DNA of 64,000 nucleotides, taken from the NCBI RefSeq assembly GCF_021869535.1, contig NW_026262734.1, positions 97,469,285 to 97,533,284 of the forward strand, given 5' to 3'. Each line of letters opens with the position of its first letter. The first letter of the stretch is position 1. Source of the stretch: Mytilus californianus. Lineage: Eukaryota > Mollusca > Bivalvia > Mytilida > Mytilidae. Under the pieces are notes generated by a model, which saw only the letters and a program-made list of their open reading frames with translations, ran no database searches and was not told where the DNA came from. Positions 1 to 10,282 of the stretch are shown in pieces. A program made the position numbers and the translations under genes.

Positions 1-776
1 AAATATTTACCTCAAAATACAGGATATTGTACATAAACAATATCAAACACACAAAATATTTACCTCAAAATACAGGATATTGTACATAAATAATATAAAA
101 CATACAAAATATTTACCTCAAAATACAGAATATTGTACATAAACAATATAAAACACACAAAATATTTACCTCAAAATACAGGATATTGTACATAAACAAT
201 ATAAAACATACAAAATATTTACCTCAAAATACAGGATATTGTACATAAATAATATAAAACACACAAAATATTTACCTCAAAATACAGGATATTGTACATA
301 AACAATATAAAACACACAAAATATTTACCTCAAAATACAGGATATTGTACATAAATAATATAAAACACACAAAATATTTACCTCAAAATACAGGATATTG
401 TACATAAACAAAATAAAACACACAAAATATTTACTTCAAAATACAGGATATTGTACATAAACAATATAAAACATACAAAATATTTACCTCAAAATACAGG
501 ATATTGTACATAAACAATATAAAACACACAAAATATTTACCTCAAAATACAGGATATTGTACATAAATAATATAAAACATACAAAATATTTACCTCAAAA
601 TACAGAATATTGTACATAAACAATATAAAACACACAAAATATTTACTTCAAAATACAGGATATTGTACATAAACAATATAAAACTTACAAAATATTTACC
701 TCAAAATACAGAATATTGTACATAAACAATATAAAACACACAAAATATTTACCTTAAAATACAGGATATTGTACAT
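1..776. repeat. 53-bp AT-rich satellite array, about 14.6 units
   Basis: The motif AAATATTTACCTCAAAATAC recurs every 53 bases from base 1 to about 776, with few substitutions between units (for example aaca/aata and ggat/gaat). The array probably continues to the left of the window. Each unit holds a 20-bp inverted repeat, ATATTGT-acataa-ACAATAT. The right end stops abruptly at single-copy sequence. There are no unique spacers, so this is not a CRISPR array. Confidence 0.95.
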
Positions 777-2110
777 AAATTTACCAACCTTTATTGAGAA
801 GTTGGACAATATTTCCTTGGCAATTTTCTAATATTTTTTTAGGAGAAGTCTTTCATTGGGTATTTTGTTATACATTTATAAAAAGTGCATGAACCGTGAT
901 TCTTCTTTTTCAAAGAAAACTATTAAAATATTTTCATGGAAATATTTTTCCTTTATTGTGGCCTCTTATTTTTAGAAACAATTATTTTCAAGCGATCGCG
1001 ACGTGTTTGCATATTTATGAAAATCATCACGGCCAAACAAACGCGTCTTTTGGGGGTGTCGTACTTCTACGGCGAAGCAACTACATGTAGTACTAATTTC
1101 TTATTTCGGGGGTGCCCAATGATGTATAAGAAATATTATTTACATGTCCGATTCAAAGTCTAATCTTTGTCAGGTTGACTGATTTTTAAATTTTAGTCAT
1201 TTTTATTGCTCGCTTGATTTCTTCTTGCACAATTGCGTTTTGTATGATCAATAGAAAGTTTTCAAACTTACAGTTACGTATTGCGAGCTGTCCACAGACG
1301 ATCATTTTTACTTAGATAGCGCATAGACCTTACAGTGTGGCACGTCGAGTTCATAGGAAATATACTAAAGTGTACTATTCTGGATATTGCGTAGATGGTA
1401 CAATGTACATGTATTTACACTATGATTAAGGTGTAATATTTGTGGTTGAACATATTATTTCAACTGTGATCATTGTGCAATATTTGCTGCTTGAGATAGG
1501 ATTATAAAATCAGGAGATATTTTCTCCTTTCAACCGTTCTTCTGGAACATAAAGAATATCTCTTTTGGTATCTTTTGCCTCTCTTTTCTAATATCTGGTG
1601 TGGGGTGGGGGTAGATTGTTTTGCAAAATAAGAAACCCAGTGTTTATGTTTGGGAGACAACCTTTTATCGTTCAACAAAGATTGTTATGAGGGAGGAGGG
1701 TGTTAGTAGGTAAAAAATCTTACCGCTAAAAAATACGAGTTGTTATAGTTGAGAATCATCACGTTTACTCTTACAGTTTATTTAATAGGGATATATGCTC
1801 TTATGTTCTCATTTGGCAGTGATCAATTTATTTTGTCAGATAAGATAAACTACGATTTTTAACCTCTGCTTAATCTATTTAATATGTTCATTTTTAAAAG
1901 TTTATTAAGTATCTTTCTAAACCCTACTAATTATAGTTTTATTATTATTTTTGTAACTATATACCTCTTGTGTCTTTTGTTTTTGGAAATGTTAAAAACG
2001 ATACATTTATATTAGGTTCGAAACACAATGTCAACAAAAACAAGCGTATAACAGTCACAAGAGTGCATACACATACACATTCTGAATGCGTCTATCCCAA
2101 ATAATGAACC
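777..2110 (+). other. Downstream flank of a lost array copy (A-type flank)
   Basis: From about 1255 this segment matches the sequence found downstream of copies 1, 2 and 4: CTTACAGTTACG, CTTACAGTGTGGCAC, then the TTTCTCCTTTCAA block and the TTTTTAACCTCTG block. No exon of the gene family precedes it. It therefore looks like the 3' remnant of an eighth copy whose gene part is lost or lies beyond the satellite. 777-1254 shows no recognisable feature. Confidence 0.55.
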
Positions 2111-2400
2111 TGTAATTCAGTGGTTGTCGTTTGTTGCTGCATATCAATTTTTTTTTTCGTTTATTGTTTTGTACAGAAATCAGGCCGTTAGTGATCTCGT
2201 TTGAATTGTTTTACATTTGGCATTTCATGGCCTTTTACAGTTGCTATGCGGTGTGGGCTTTGCTCATCGTTGAAGGCCGTACGGTGACCTATTATATAGT
2301 TGCTATCTTCTACGTCATTTGGTCTCTGGTTGAGAGTTCAAAACTTGTCTCATTGACAATCATACCACATCTTCTTATTTTTATACATAAAATATTACAT
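2111..2400 (+). repeat. Dispersed repeat R1, upstream of copy 1
   Basis: Contains the hallmark GCCGTACGGTGACC followed by CATTTGGTCTCTGG and ending in CATACCACATCTTC. I recall it as a very common bivalve repeat. A short open frame through it is also present in other R1 copies and is not considered a gene. Confidence 0.8.
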
Positions 2401-3363
2401 TCCTAAATTTTATAAAAAGAATGTATCATTCAATATTGAAAGATTTATATCGAGAAAAAAATTTAGATTTCACTACATGTTTTATTAAATTTCTGCTTTT
2501 ACCATCATTGTAGATCAATTAATTTTATATAAAATGTATTAATGTAAATTACTGGTCAATTTAGGCATTAGTTGTTAATAAATAAACTCATCGTAGATCC
2601 ATGATTAAAATTTTGTACGCCAGGCGTGCGTTTCATCTACAAAAGACTCATCATTGACGTTCTAATCAAAAAGTAAAAAGGCGAACTAAAGTACGAAGTT
2701 AGCCCATGTTAAAACAATTTTGGATCTAATTTCAATGTACAACTCCATCGAGAAATGAAATAATATATTTTGAAAACATTTTTGTGTTATTTTCCTTGGA
2801 TCTATCCGGATTTTATCTGTGGCTATTGCTTTCTGATTCTTTATAGTCTCGCACTAATTTTCCAAGCGTGTATTCCCATTGCGGTATTGTTTTTTTATAA
2901 TGCTAATCAGCTGCTTTTGATTCCGTAGGTCTACAAAATCAAAAGTGTCTTCGTTATTGAGCTGGTAATGTTTTGTCCTTTTTTCTTCAAATTTCATCTG
3001 ATTATGCAGAAATCCTATAATATGCCAACGTACGTGATAGAATTTGTCGTTTTCAAACATGACGACAGATTAAAACTTTCACTTTCTAAACATTTGAACA
3101 TGGATGTAAATTATTCATAAAGGAACTGCTTGTACTCAGAAAGTAAGTTTGATGTGAATAAAAGGAGATGTGGTATATACTATATGTATATACGTCATGT
3201 GACAGCAAACCAACAACATAAAAAAACATATAGAGGTCATCTAGACATAAACGACGATTTCATTGGTGTTTCGTTAATTATTTGATTATAAATCAGTCCG
3301 AAACATTTTGTCAACGCTTGGCCTTTACCTGACAATTTCGTCTGATTCAGTGTTCACAGTATT
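2400..3363 (+). other. Upstream flank of copy 1
   Basis: AT-rich unit sequence shared with the upstream flanks of copies 2-5. It includes a short dispersed repeat (R2, TTTGTACGCCAGGCGTGCG near 2614 with GACTCATCATTGACG after it) and the block GAGATGTGGTATATACTATA followed by TGACAGCAAACC. No gene is seen. Confidence 0.6.
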
Positions 3364-3527
3364 GCGCAACGCATCCAAAGACGTCCATTATCATACGACG
3401 TCACTATGTTAACTATAGTTACGTTGTAGTTATTAGAGTTTAGGACAAACATTCACACAACGTTCAGTCCAAGTGAAGACTAATTTACCTTGGTTTTGGT
3501 TTTTTTCGAGCTAAAAGTCAATTTATT
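3364..3527 (+). promoter_or_regulatory. Promoter and non-coding exon of copy 1
   Basis: This block is conserved in front of all seven copies. In order it has a C/EBP-like palindrome TTGCGCAA (3362-3369), a CRE-like GACGTCAC (3397-3404), a core ACTATAGT, and an initiator-like TTCAGTCC whose A is at 3466. A proposed non-coding exon (about 3466-3527) containing TTGGTTT ends at a consensus donor ATT|GTAAGTATA. The next acceptor is TTTGCAG at 4099-4105. The transcription start is inferred; the ACTATAGT could instead act as a TATA-like element and move it about 20 bases upstream. Confidence 0.6.
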
Positions 3528-4121
3528 GTAAGTATATACCGATTTTTGTAAATCAAAATCTGCTGATCTTTCAACTTGGTCTCCATATAAGAAGAGTTTT
3601 AAAAAGTTACCAGTAAAGGGCCTTAATTTGTTGTATAAGAAAAGTTTTTTGCAGGATGTTCTTGATATATGGGGTCCTAAAGTTCTTAATTCTTTAATTT
3701 TTATTACTATTTTTCTCTTTAATTTATTCATTTTGACCATTATTCTCTATTAAATCTTTACATTTTAGCAATCGATTATTCTTTATTTTTTTAATAATTT
3801 TTTTTTATTGCCTTTTTACTCTATTTTTTTTTTGGCCCTTTATTCTGCACTTTCTGCTCACTATTCTCTATTCTGTAAACACGATCTAGACCCTCGTGTA
3901 GTGTACAACATAAGTAATACCATTAAAGCAAAAAAAAAGTAACGAAGGATACATGTATAAGAATTCAATGTTCTTGAATTAAATCAAACTAAGAATAGAA
4001 CTTATACTGGAACATTTCATTCAGACAGAATTGTTGACAATTTACCTCGACCTGATTATTTTTAAATAAATCAGTTTACTTTATTATTCAATGTTCTATT
4101 TGCAGAAGTATACATATTGAA

Positions 4122-5671
4122 ATGGACGGAGAGAAAAGACAAACTTTCGGAAACGATGTTTTAATACGTATCCGATCATTCGTGTTTGGAAAGGTAAACA
4201 TACTCTCAATTTGTTTTATTTTAGTTTAGCTTTAATTTTCAGCTAATTACATTTTCTCGGGAATAACTTAAAATGATGTCTGTGTTGTGTTAATCTGTAT
4301 GAAGACATTTGCTGAAAACGAAAATATCGCCTCGAAATGTCTTAATGCATTACTTCATATTAATATCGAGTCTTATCGCTTCTTTTTTTACTTTTGAATA
4401 CAGTGCAGGCTTAGCAAAAGCTTAGTTCTTTCGCACGTGTGGTGAAGTCATGCTTTATACATGTACACAAGAAACTATAACTTGTTGTTACTGAATAAAA
4501 TGCGACAGAATGTGATAAGGAGGTCAAAGGTCAACCAGTATACCACCTCTTCAGAGCGAGGGTATAATTTTTGATTGCTATAGATCTCTATTGAATAGCT
4601 GCTTCATTTTTTTACTTCTACCGCTCTAAAACTAGTCGGTATATGATTGATTTGTACCCTGCTCTAACCATCATGGCTCGTTCTTTCAGAGAAAAGAAAA
4701 TCACCGAAATGATAGTTTTACTATATATATCCCTTGTGGAAACATTAAATTGCTGACATTAACCGACACTAAAACAAAGTCAGCAAATCAAGGGGACAAC
4801 AACCAAAAACAGAAGAAAGACGAAGAAGAAGAACAACAACAACAACACCAACAACATCAACAACAACATCATCATCAACAACAACAGAAGAAAGACGAAG
4901 AACAACAGCAACAACAACAACAAGAAGGTAATGAAACATTAATGATGCTTGTTGACTAATGTCCAGTGGCCGATATTTCTTTTTTTATACCTAATATAAT
5001 TATGAGGTAAAAGGTTGTGGCACTGTATAAAATGTATGAAAAAATGTCATAGAATATGCAAGATAAAGAAACAAATTAAAGTATAAAAGTATAACAAAAA
5101 TACAGACCTCCACGGTAAATTCAAAAAGGAGAAGTCCATAAAACTTGACAAAATCAAACGTTATCAACAATCGGAAAGCATGGAAAACAACTGGCATATT
5201 CCTGACTTTGTACAGGCATTTTACGAAGAAAGTATGTAAACCCGGTTTAATAGTTAGCTTAACCTCCAACGTATTTGTTTGCAAATACAAACAATTGTAT
5301 GTTTGAACGCAACGATTGTTTCAGTATACATGGTTGAAATAGTTAACATTTTCCACAGTCTGTACAATTAAAAAATAATCATCATACGTACACAAAAATT
5401 AGTATTTATGTCCACGAGATTATGGTATACTCTTTTTGTTTCAGAAGGTAATGAGAAAAAATGAAAAACAGAAGTAAAAATTCCGTTCTCAATATTTGTA
5501 AAATGTGCCAAAAATTGTTTGTCTACAAAGCAGAGTCGCCAGCAGCTATATAGGGAGAGCTACACATACTTTTGGCATTTCTTGTTTGGTAAAGCAGCGG
5601 CAAAGGCACGCATGGCAGAGGAGGAAAACTATTACGAATTATACGCTGATTTTGATGAAGAGTTTTATTAG
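4122..5671 (+). pseudogene. Array gene copy 1, last exon interrupted by a stop codon
   Basis: The exons are 4122-4193, 4690-4927 and 5445-5671, with phases 0 and 1 and GT/AG splice sites. Exon 1 encodes 24 residues (RQTFGNDVLIRIRS; copies 2-5 have RR where this has IR). Exon 2 encodes 79 residues with a Q/H-rich tract between two KKDEE blocks. In exon 3 the codon that is GGA in copies 2-5 is TGA (5462-5464), so the product would stop at 109 residues instead of 178. The frame after the stop is otherwise intact and matches the other copies to the normal TAG at 5669-5671. It is therefore either a recent pseudogene or a truncated form. Intron 2 is only 517 bases and lacks the minisatellite region present in copies 2-5. 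The start ATG has G at -3 and +4. Confidence 0.75.
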
Positions 5672-5689
5672 CTTATTTGTATATATATA

Positions 5690-5691
<2 letters not shown>

Positions 5692-5747
<56 letters not shown>

Positions 5748-5774
5748 TGATGTGTGTGTGTGTGTGTGTGTGTG
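5692..5774. repeat. (GA)n-(GT)n microsatellite in the 3' UTR of copy 1
   Basis: A GA run at about 5692-5743 and a GT run at about 5751-5774 lie about 20 bases after the normal stop. The same paired tract follows the stop in copies 1-6 with different lengths. A possible poly(A) signal ATTAAA follows at 5848-5853. Confidence 0.9.
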
Positions 5775-5847
5775 TGAGCAGATGTTTTTTTTCTTTTTTT
5801 CCTTTTTTTCTTGTTTGAATTTCTTTTTTCCCGTTTTTCTTGTTTTG

Positions 5848-5853
5848 ATTAAA
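5848..5853 (+). terminator. Candidate poly(A) signal ATTAAA, copy 1
   Basis: ATTAAATAATATTG occurs about 180 bases after the stop and is kept at the same place in copies 1-6. This favours a real 3' end signal, but cleavage sites cannot be seen. Confidence 0.45.
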
Positions 5854-6134
5854 TAATATTGATCACCCACTATGTAGTAGTTGTTAATTCTAGATCCGAT
5901 TCGTATGATCTTGTAAAATGAGCATGAGCTGTTACAGTACACGCGAAGGATTACGTCATTAAGTTTGATATTGCTTAACCCACACACTTTTTCCCTAGCG
6001 ATCCCCTGCTTACAATATCTATTTACCAGTGGAATAATAAGTTTACTGTTTTGTTTGGCCATGCGTATAGTTAAGATATTATTAACTAATTGTATATTTC
6101 ATAAAGTTTCAATTCTTTTTTAGAGCATACATTA

Positions 6135-6347
6135 ATGTTACAGGCTTCACATTTCATCTCGTCGTACGATTCAAGTAGATTAAGAGCAGTAATTATTTTC
6201 AATGAACATTTCAACAGAAAAATATGCACAATGTTTTCAAATATCTTACAGTTACGGATTGTGATGTGTCCAGAGTCGATTATTTACTTTAGAAAGCGCC
6301 TAGACCTTACAGTGTGGCACCTCGAATTCCTTAAGGAAATATATTGA
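6135..6347 (+). other. 70-codon open frame in the A-type flank of copy 1
   Basis: Opens with ATGTTACAGGC and closes after CTTAAGGAAATATATTG. An equally long frame is at 12873-13085 after copy 2. It follows a pyrimidine-rich TTCTTTTTTAG that could be a splice acceptor. The frame is broken in the flank of copy 4 and at 1265-1330, and most differences between the two intact versions change the amino acid, so coding status is doubtful. Confidence 0.15.
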
Positions 6348-6562
6348 AAACTAAAGTGTCCTATTCTGGATTAGAGAGTAGATGGTGCAATTTACATGTA
6401 ATTGCAGTATGATCATGGTGTAATATTTGTGGTTGGACATATTATTTTAATTTGTGACTGGAGATAGGCTAATAGAATTAGAAGACATTTTTTCCTTTCA
6501 ATCGAGCTTCTGGAACATGAAGAATATCCCTCTGGAATCTTTAGCCTCTCTTTTCTAATATC

Positions 6563-6612
6563 GGGGGGGGGGGGGGGGGGGGGAGAGGGGGGGGGGGGGG
6601 TTAGTTTGTTCT

Positions 6613-6657
<45 letters not shown>
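6563..6657. repeat. Poly(G) tract followed by poly(A) tract
   Basis: A G-rich homopolymer of nearly 40 bases with a GAGA interruption is followed, after about 15 bases, by an A tract of about 40 bases. A shorter G tract sits at the equivalent place after copy 4 (30194-30211); copy 2 has only a short one. Confidence 0.9.
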
Positions 6658-6658
<1 letters not shown>

Positions 6659-7040
6659 GAGTGTTTATGGTTGGAAGACTGCATTTTCTCGTTTAACAAA
6701 GATTGTTATGAGAGAGGAAGGGGTTAATCGGTAAAAAATCTAACTGCTAAAAAATACGAGTTGTTATAGTTGAAAATCACCATGTCTATCCTAACAGTTT
6801 ATTTGTCAGATAAGTTAAACCATTGTGGTGACGTCAGCCTATTCATTTACCGTGGATTCTTTTTCTAGAATCAACACTTCCTAAATCTGCCGCTGAAATT
6901 GACTCACCAAATTATATTCAATTGTTTCCTTTGTGTGTCTAATTTCATTAAGTTTGAATTGGCTAATTTACTGATTTCTGTTCACTAATGGAATTAATTT
7001 AAAAACTTACCTTTAATTTTTGTAATTTGTACAATGCCTT

Positions 7041-7125
7041 CACTGGGAATCGAACCCTTCCTTGAAATCTGTTATGAATGACTGACATCAACACATCGAC
7101 GAAACCTCTCGGCTACCAATGGGTT
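7041..7125 (-). repeat. tRNA-derived (SINE-like) sequence
   Basis: On the minus strand there is an A-box-like GGTAGCCGAGAGG and a good B box GGGTTCGATTCCC, about 55 bases apart. The spacing is longer than in an ordinary tRNA and no convincing full cloverleaf is visible, so a tRNA-derived SINE head is more likely than a functional tRNA. Confidence 0.45.
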
Positions 7126-7220
7126 ACAACTTAGATGTCTATTTTATATATATAAATGAACATCGGACACACAGGGGTTGTACCTTTATATATACACAAT
7201 GGGCATTCGTATAGTATAAG

Positions 7221-7300
7221 TTGGTAGCCGCGAGGTTAGCATGCTTAAAATCAACGAGTTAAAAGATAGGGATTTGTCGGTTTAGGTTCGAATCCTTGTA
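7221..7300 (+). repeat. tRNA-derived (SINE-like) sequence
   Basis: A-box-like GGTAGCCGCGAGGTTAGC and B box GGTTCGAATCC on the + strand. There is no matching acceptor stem. It lies about 95 bases from a related sequence on the other strand. Confidence 0.45.
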
Positions 7301-7611
7301 TTATCTCTGTTGTCCCAATTCTGTTTTTTTTTTTCTAATTTTGCATGTTATAGTGGATATTTTTGTAATAATAGCGTGTTTTACCGTTTATTTTTTGGAT
7401 TATTATTGGCTATTTCACATGTTTGAAACAAAAATGATTACATTCTATTTGTCAATTTTTGTTGTATAAATATAGTATGATTTCATCTGTTTTACTACAT
7501 TATTTTACAAATATTTGTTCGCAAATTCCTATGCTAGAAAATCGTGATGTGTCTAGAGTGCTAGAAATTTCGGTAACATACTTATTATATATACTTTATA
7601 TATGCTCTTTG

Positions 7612-7664
7612 GTCGGGTTGTTGTCTCTTTGACACATTCCCCATTTCCATTCTCAATTTTATTA
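7612..7664 (-). repeat. R4 repeat fragment
   Basis: Reverse complement of the start of the R4 repeat (GGAATGTGTCAAAGAGACAA) that is also at 37904 and 46802. Confidence 0.75.
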
Positions 7665-7909
7665 GAAATAAGTTCGAATATGTCTTATTTTGTAAAAACA
7701 GATAATATTCAGATGTCTGATAATATAAAGATCTTTAAAGGTAGAAGTGTTATATTAGTATTTTGTTAACCAATTAATTGTGATCTGAGAATTATCAATG
7801 TATCGTTGGACACGATGACATGGTTATTTAAACTCACTTACAATACCTTCTAATTAAGAAAAGGCTTTAATTTTGAAAAGAAACTAACAAAATAGTTTGA
7901 GTTATAGAT

Positions 7910-7998
7910 ACAATGGATAAGCGTAGATTCATGAAAAATAAACCATTCGCCCTCCGGGCTCATGGTTTCTTTTTCAAGAATCCACGCTTATCCATTGT
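7910..7998. repeat. Foldback hairpin, 37-bp arms
   Basis: The left arm begins ACAATGGATAAGCGTAGATT and the right arm ends AATCCACGCTTATCCATTGT. The arms pair with a few mismatches around a loop carrying CGCCCTCCGGGC, itself partly self-complementary. Probably a foldback MITE. Confidence 0.8.
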
Positions 7999-8257
7999 GT
8001 CCATATAACATAAACCACGATTTTTAACCTCTGTCTTAATCATGTTTATGTTCATTTTTAAGTGCTTATTAAGTATCTTTCTAAACCCTACTAATTACAG
8101 TTTTATTATTATTTTTGTAACTATATACTTCTTTTGTTTTTGGAAATGTTGAAAACGATACATTTATATTAGGTTTGAAACACAATGTCAACAAATACAA
8201 GCGTATAACAGTCACAAGAGTACATACACATACACATTCTGTATGTGTCTGTCCTAA

Positions 8258-8549
8258 GTAATGAACCTGTAATTCAGTGGTTGTCGTTTGTTGCTGCATA
8301 TCAATTTTTTTTTAATTTTTGTTTGTTTATTGTTTTGTACAGAAATCAGGCCGTCAGTGATCTTGTTTGAATTGTTTTACATTTGGCATTTCATGGCCTT
8401 TTACAGTTGCTATGCGGTGTGGTTTTTGCTCATCGTTGAAGGCCGTACGGTGACCTATTATATAGTTGCTATCTTCTACGTCATTTGGTCTCTGGTGGAG
8501 AGTTGTCTCATTGAAAATCATACCACATCTTCTTATTTCTATACATAAA
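8258..8549 (+). repeat. R1 repeat upstream of copy 2
   Basis: Near-identical to 2111-2400, same position in the array unit. Confidence 0.8.
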
Positions 8550-9511
8550 ATATTATATTCCTAAATTTTATAAAAAGAAAGTATTCCAAATTGAAAGATT
8601 TATATCGAGAAAAAATTCAGATTTCACTACATGTTTTATTAAATTTCTGCTTTTACCACCATTGCAGATCAATTAATTGTATAAAAAATGTATTAATGTA
8701 AATTACTGGTCAATTTAGGCATTAGTTGTTAATAAATAAACTCATCATAGATCCATTATTAAAATTTTGTACACTAGGCGCGCGTTTCATCTACAAAAGA
8801 CTCATCATTGATGTTCGAATCAAAAAGTTAAAAGGCGAAATAAAGTACGATGTTAACCGATGTTTAAACAATTTTGGATCTAATTTCAATGTACAACTCC
8901 ATCGAGAAATGAAATAATATATTTTGAAATCAGTTTTTTTGGTGTTATTTTCCTTGGATCTATCCAGATTTTATCTGTGGCTATTGCTTTCTGAATCTTG
9001 TTAGTCTTGCACTAATTTTCCAAGCGTGTATTCCCGTTGCAGTCTTGTTTTTTTTTATAATGCTAATCAGCTGCTTTTGATCCTGTAGGTCTACAAAATC
9101 AAAAGTGTCTTCGTTATTGAGCTAGTAATATTTTGTCCTTTGCAGAAATCCTATAATATGCCAACGTACGTAATAGAATTTGTCGTTTACAAACCTGACG
9201 GCAGGTTAAAACTTTCACTTTCTAATCATTTGAACATGGGTGTAAATTATTCATAAAGGAACTGCTTGTACTCAGAAAATAAGTTTGATGTGAATAAAAG
9301 GAGATGTGATATATACTATATGTATATACGTCATGTGACAGCAAACCAACAACATAAAAAAAAAACATATAGAGGTCATCTAGACATAAACGACGATTTC
9401 ATTGGTGTTTCGTTAACTATTTGATTATAAATCAGTCCGATGGTTTTCTAACATTTTGTCATGTCTGGGCCTTTACCTGACAATTTCGTCTGATTCAGTG
9501 TTCACATTATT
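8550..9511 (+). other. Upstream flank of copy 2
   Basis: Carries R2 at about 8765-8850 and the same GAGATGTG and TGACAGCAAACC blocks as copy 1. No gene is seen. Confidence 0.55.
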
Positions 9512-9681
9512 GCGCAACGCATCCAAAGACGTCCATTATCATACGACGTCACTATGTTTACTATAGTAACGTTAACGTTGTAGTTATCAGAGTTTAGGAC
9601 AAACATTCGCACAACGTTCAGTCCAAGTGAAGACTAATTTACCTTGGTTTTGTTTGTTTTCGAGCTAAAAGTCAATTTATT
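9512..9681 (+). promoter_or_regulatory. Promoter and non-coding exon of copy 2
   Basis: TTGCGCAA, GACGTCAC and ACTATAGTAACG lie in the same order as in copy 1, here with an extra AACGTT duplication after the core. The initiator-like TTCAGTCC has its A at 9620 and the donor follows at 9682 (GTAAGTATA). The block contains no ATG before the coding start. Confidence 0.6.
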
Positions 9682-10282
9682 GTAAGTATATACCGATTTT
9701 TGTAAATCAAAATCTGCTGATCTTTCAACTTGGTCTCCATATAAGAAGAGTTTTAAAAAGTTACCAGTAAAGGGCCTTAATTTGTTGTATTAGGAAATTT
9801 AATTTTTGTAGGATGGTCTGGATATGGGGTCCTATATTTCTTTATTCTTAAATTTTTATTACTATGTTTCTCTATTATTTATTCATTTTGACCATTATTC
9901 TCTATTAATTCTTTAGATTTTAGCAATCGGTTATTTTCTATTTTTTATTATTTTTTTTTTTTTCCTTTTTACCCTATTCTTTATTTTTTGGCCCTTTATT
10001 CTGCACTTTCTGCTCATTATTCTCTATTCTGTAAACACGATCTAGACCCTCTTGTAGTGTACAACATGAGTAAAACCATTAAAGCAATAAAAAAGTAACG
10101 AAGGATACATGTATAAGAATTCAATGGTCTTGGAGTAAATCAAAATAAGAATAGAACTTATACAGGAACATTTCATTCAGACAGAATTGTTGACAATCAA
10201 CCTCAACCTGATTATATTTTTTTCAAATAAATCAGTTTACTTTATTATTCAATATTCTATTTGCAGAAGTATACATATTGAA

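Larger units (their letters stand above)
6826..8012. mobile_element. 1.2-kb insertion in the A-type flank of copy 1
   Basis: Compared with the equivalent flank of copy 2 (about 13466), about 1.2 kb is extra between GTCAGATAAG and ATAAACCACGATTTTT. It contains two tRNA-like sequences in opposite orientation, a reversed R4 fragment (7612-7664) and a foldback hairpin at its right end (7910-7998). The exact element boundaries are not resolved. Confidence 0.5.

Noticed and set aside
1-776. CRISPR-like regular array
   Set aside because: The whole 53-bp unit is repeated; there are no unique spacers, and the DNA is eukaryotic.
2131-2406. Repeated hydrophobic small open frame (also at 8288, 13753, 62103)
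   Set aside because: It is a frame through dispersed repeat R1, broken in other copies and found on both strands of non-genic DNA.
5505-5750. Second frame over exon 3 starting MPKIVCLQSR (also at 12248, 17556, 29151, 38497, 46289)
   Set aside because: Overlaps the supported frame of exon 3, runs into the GA repeat and is less conserved in copy 7.
5673-6062. Minus-strand frame with LSLSLS and HTHTHT runs
   Set aside because: Translation of the GA/GT microsatellite, antisense to the 3' UTR of copy 1.
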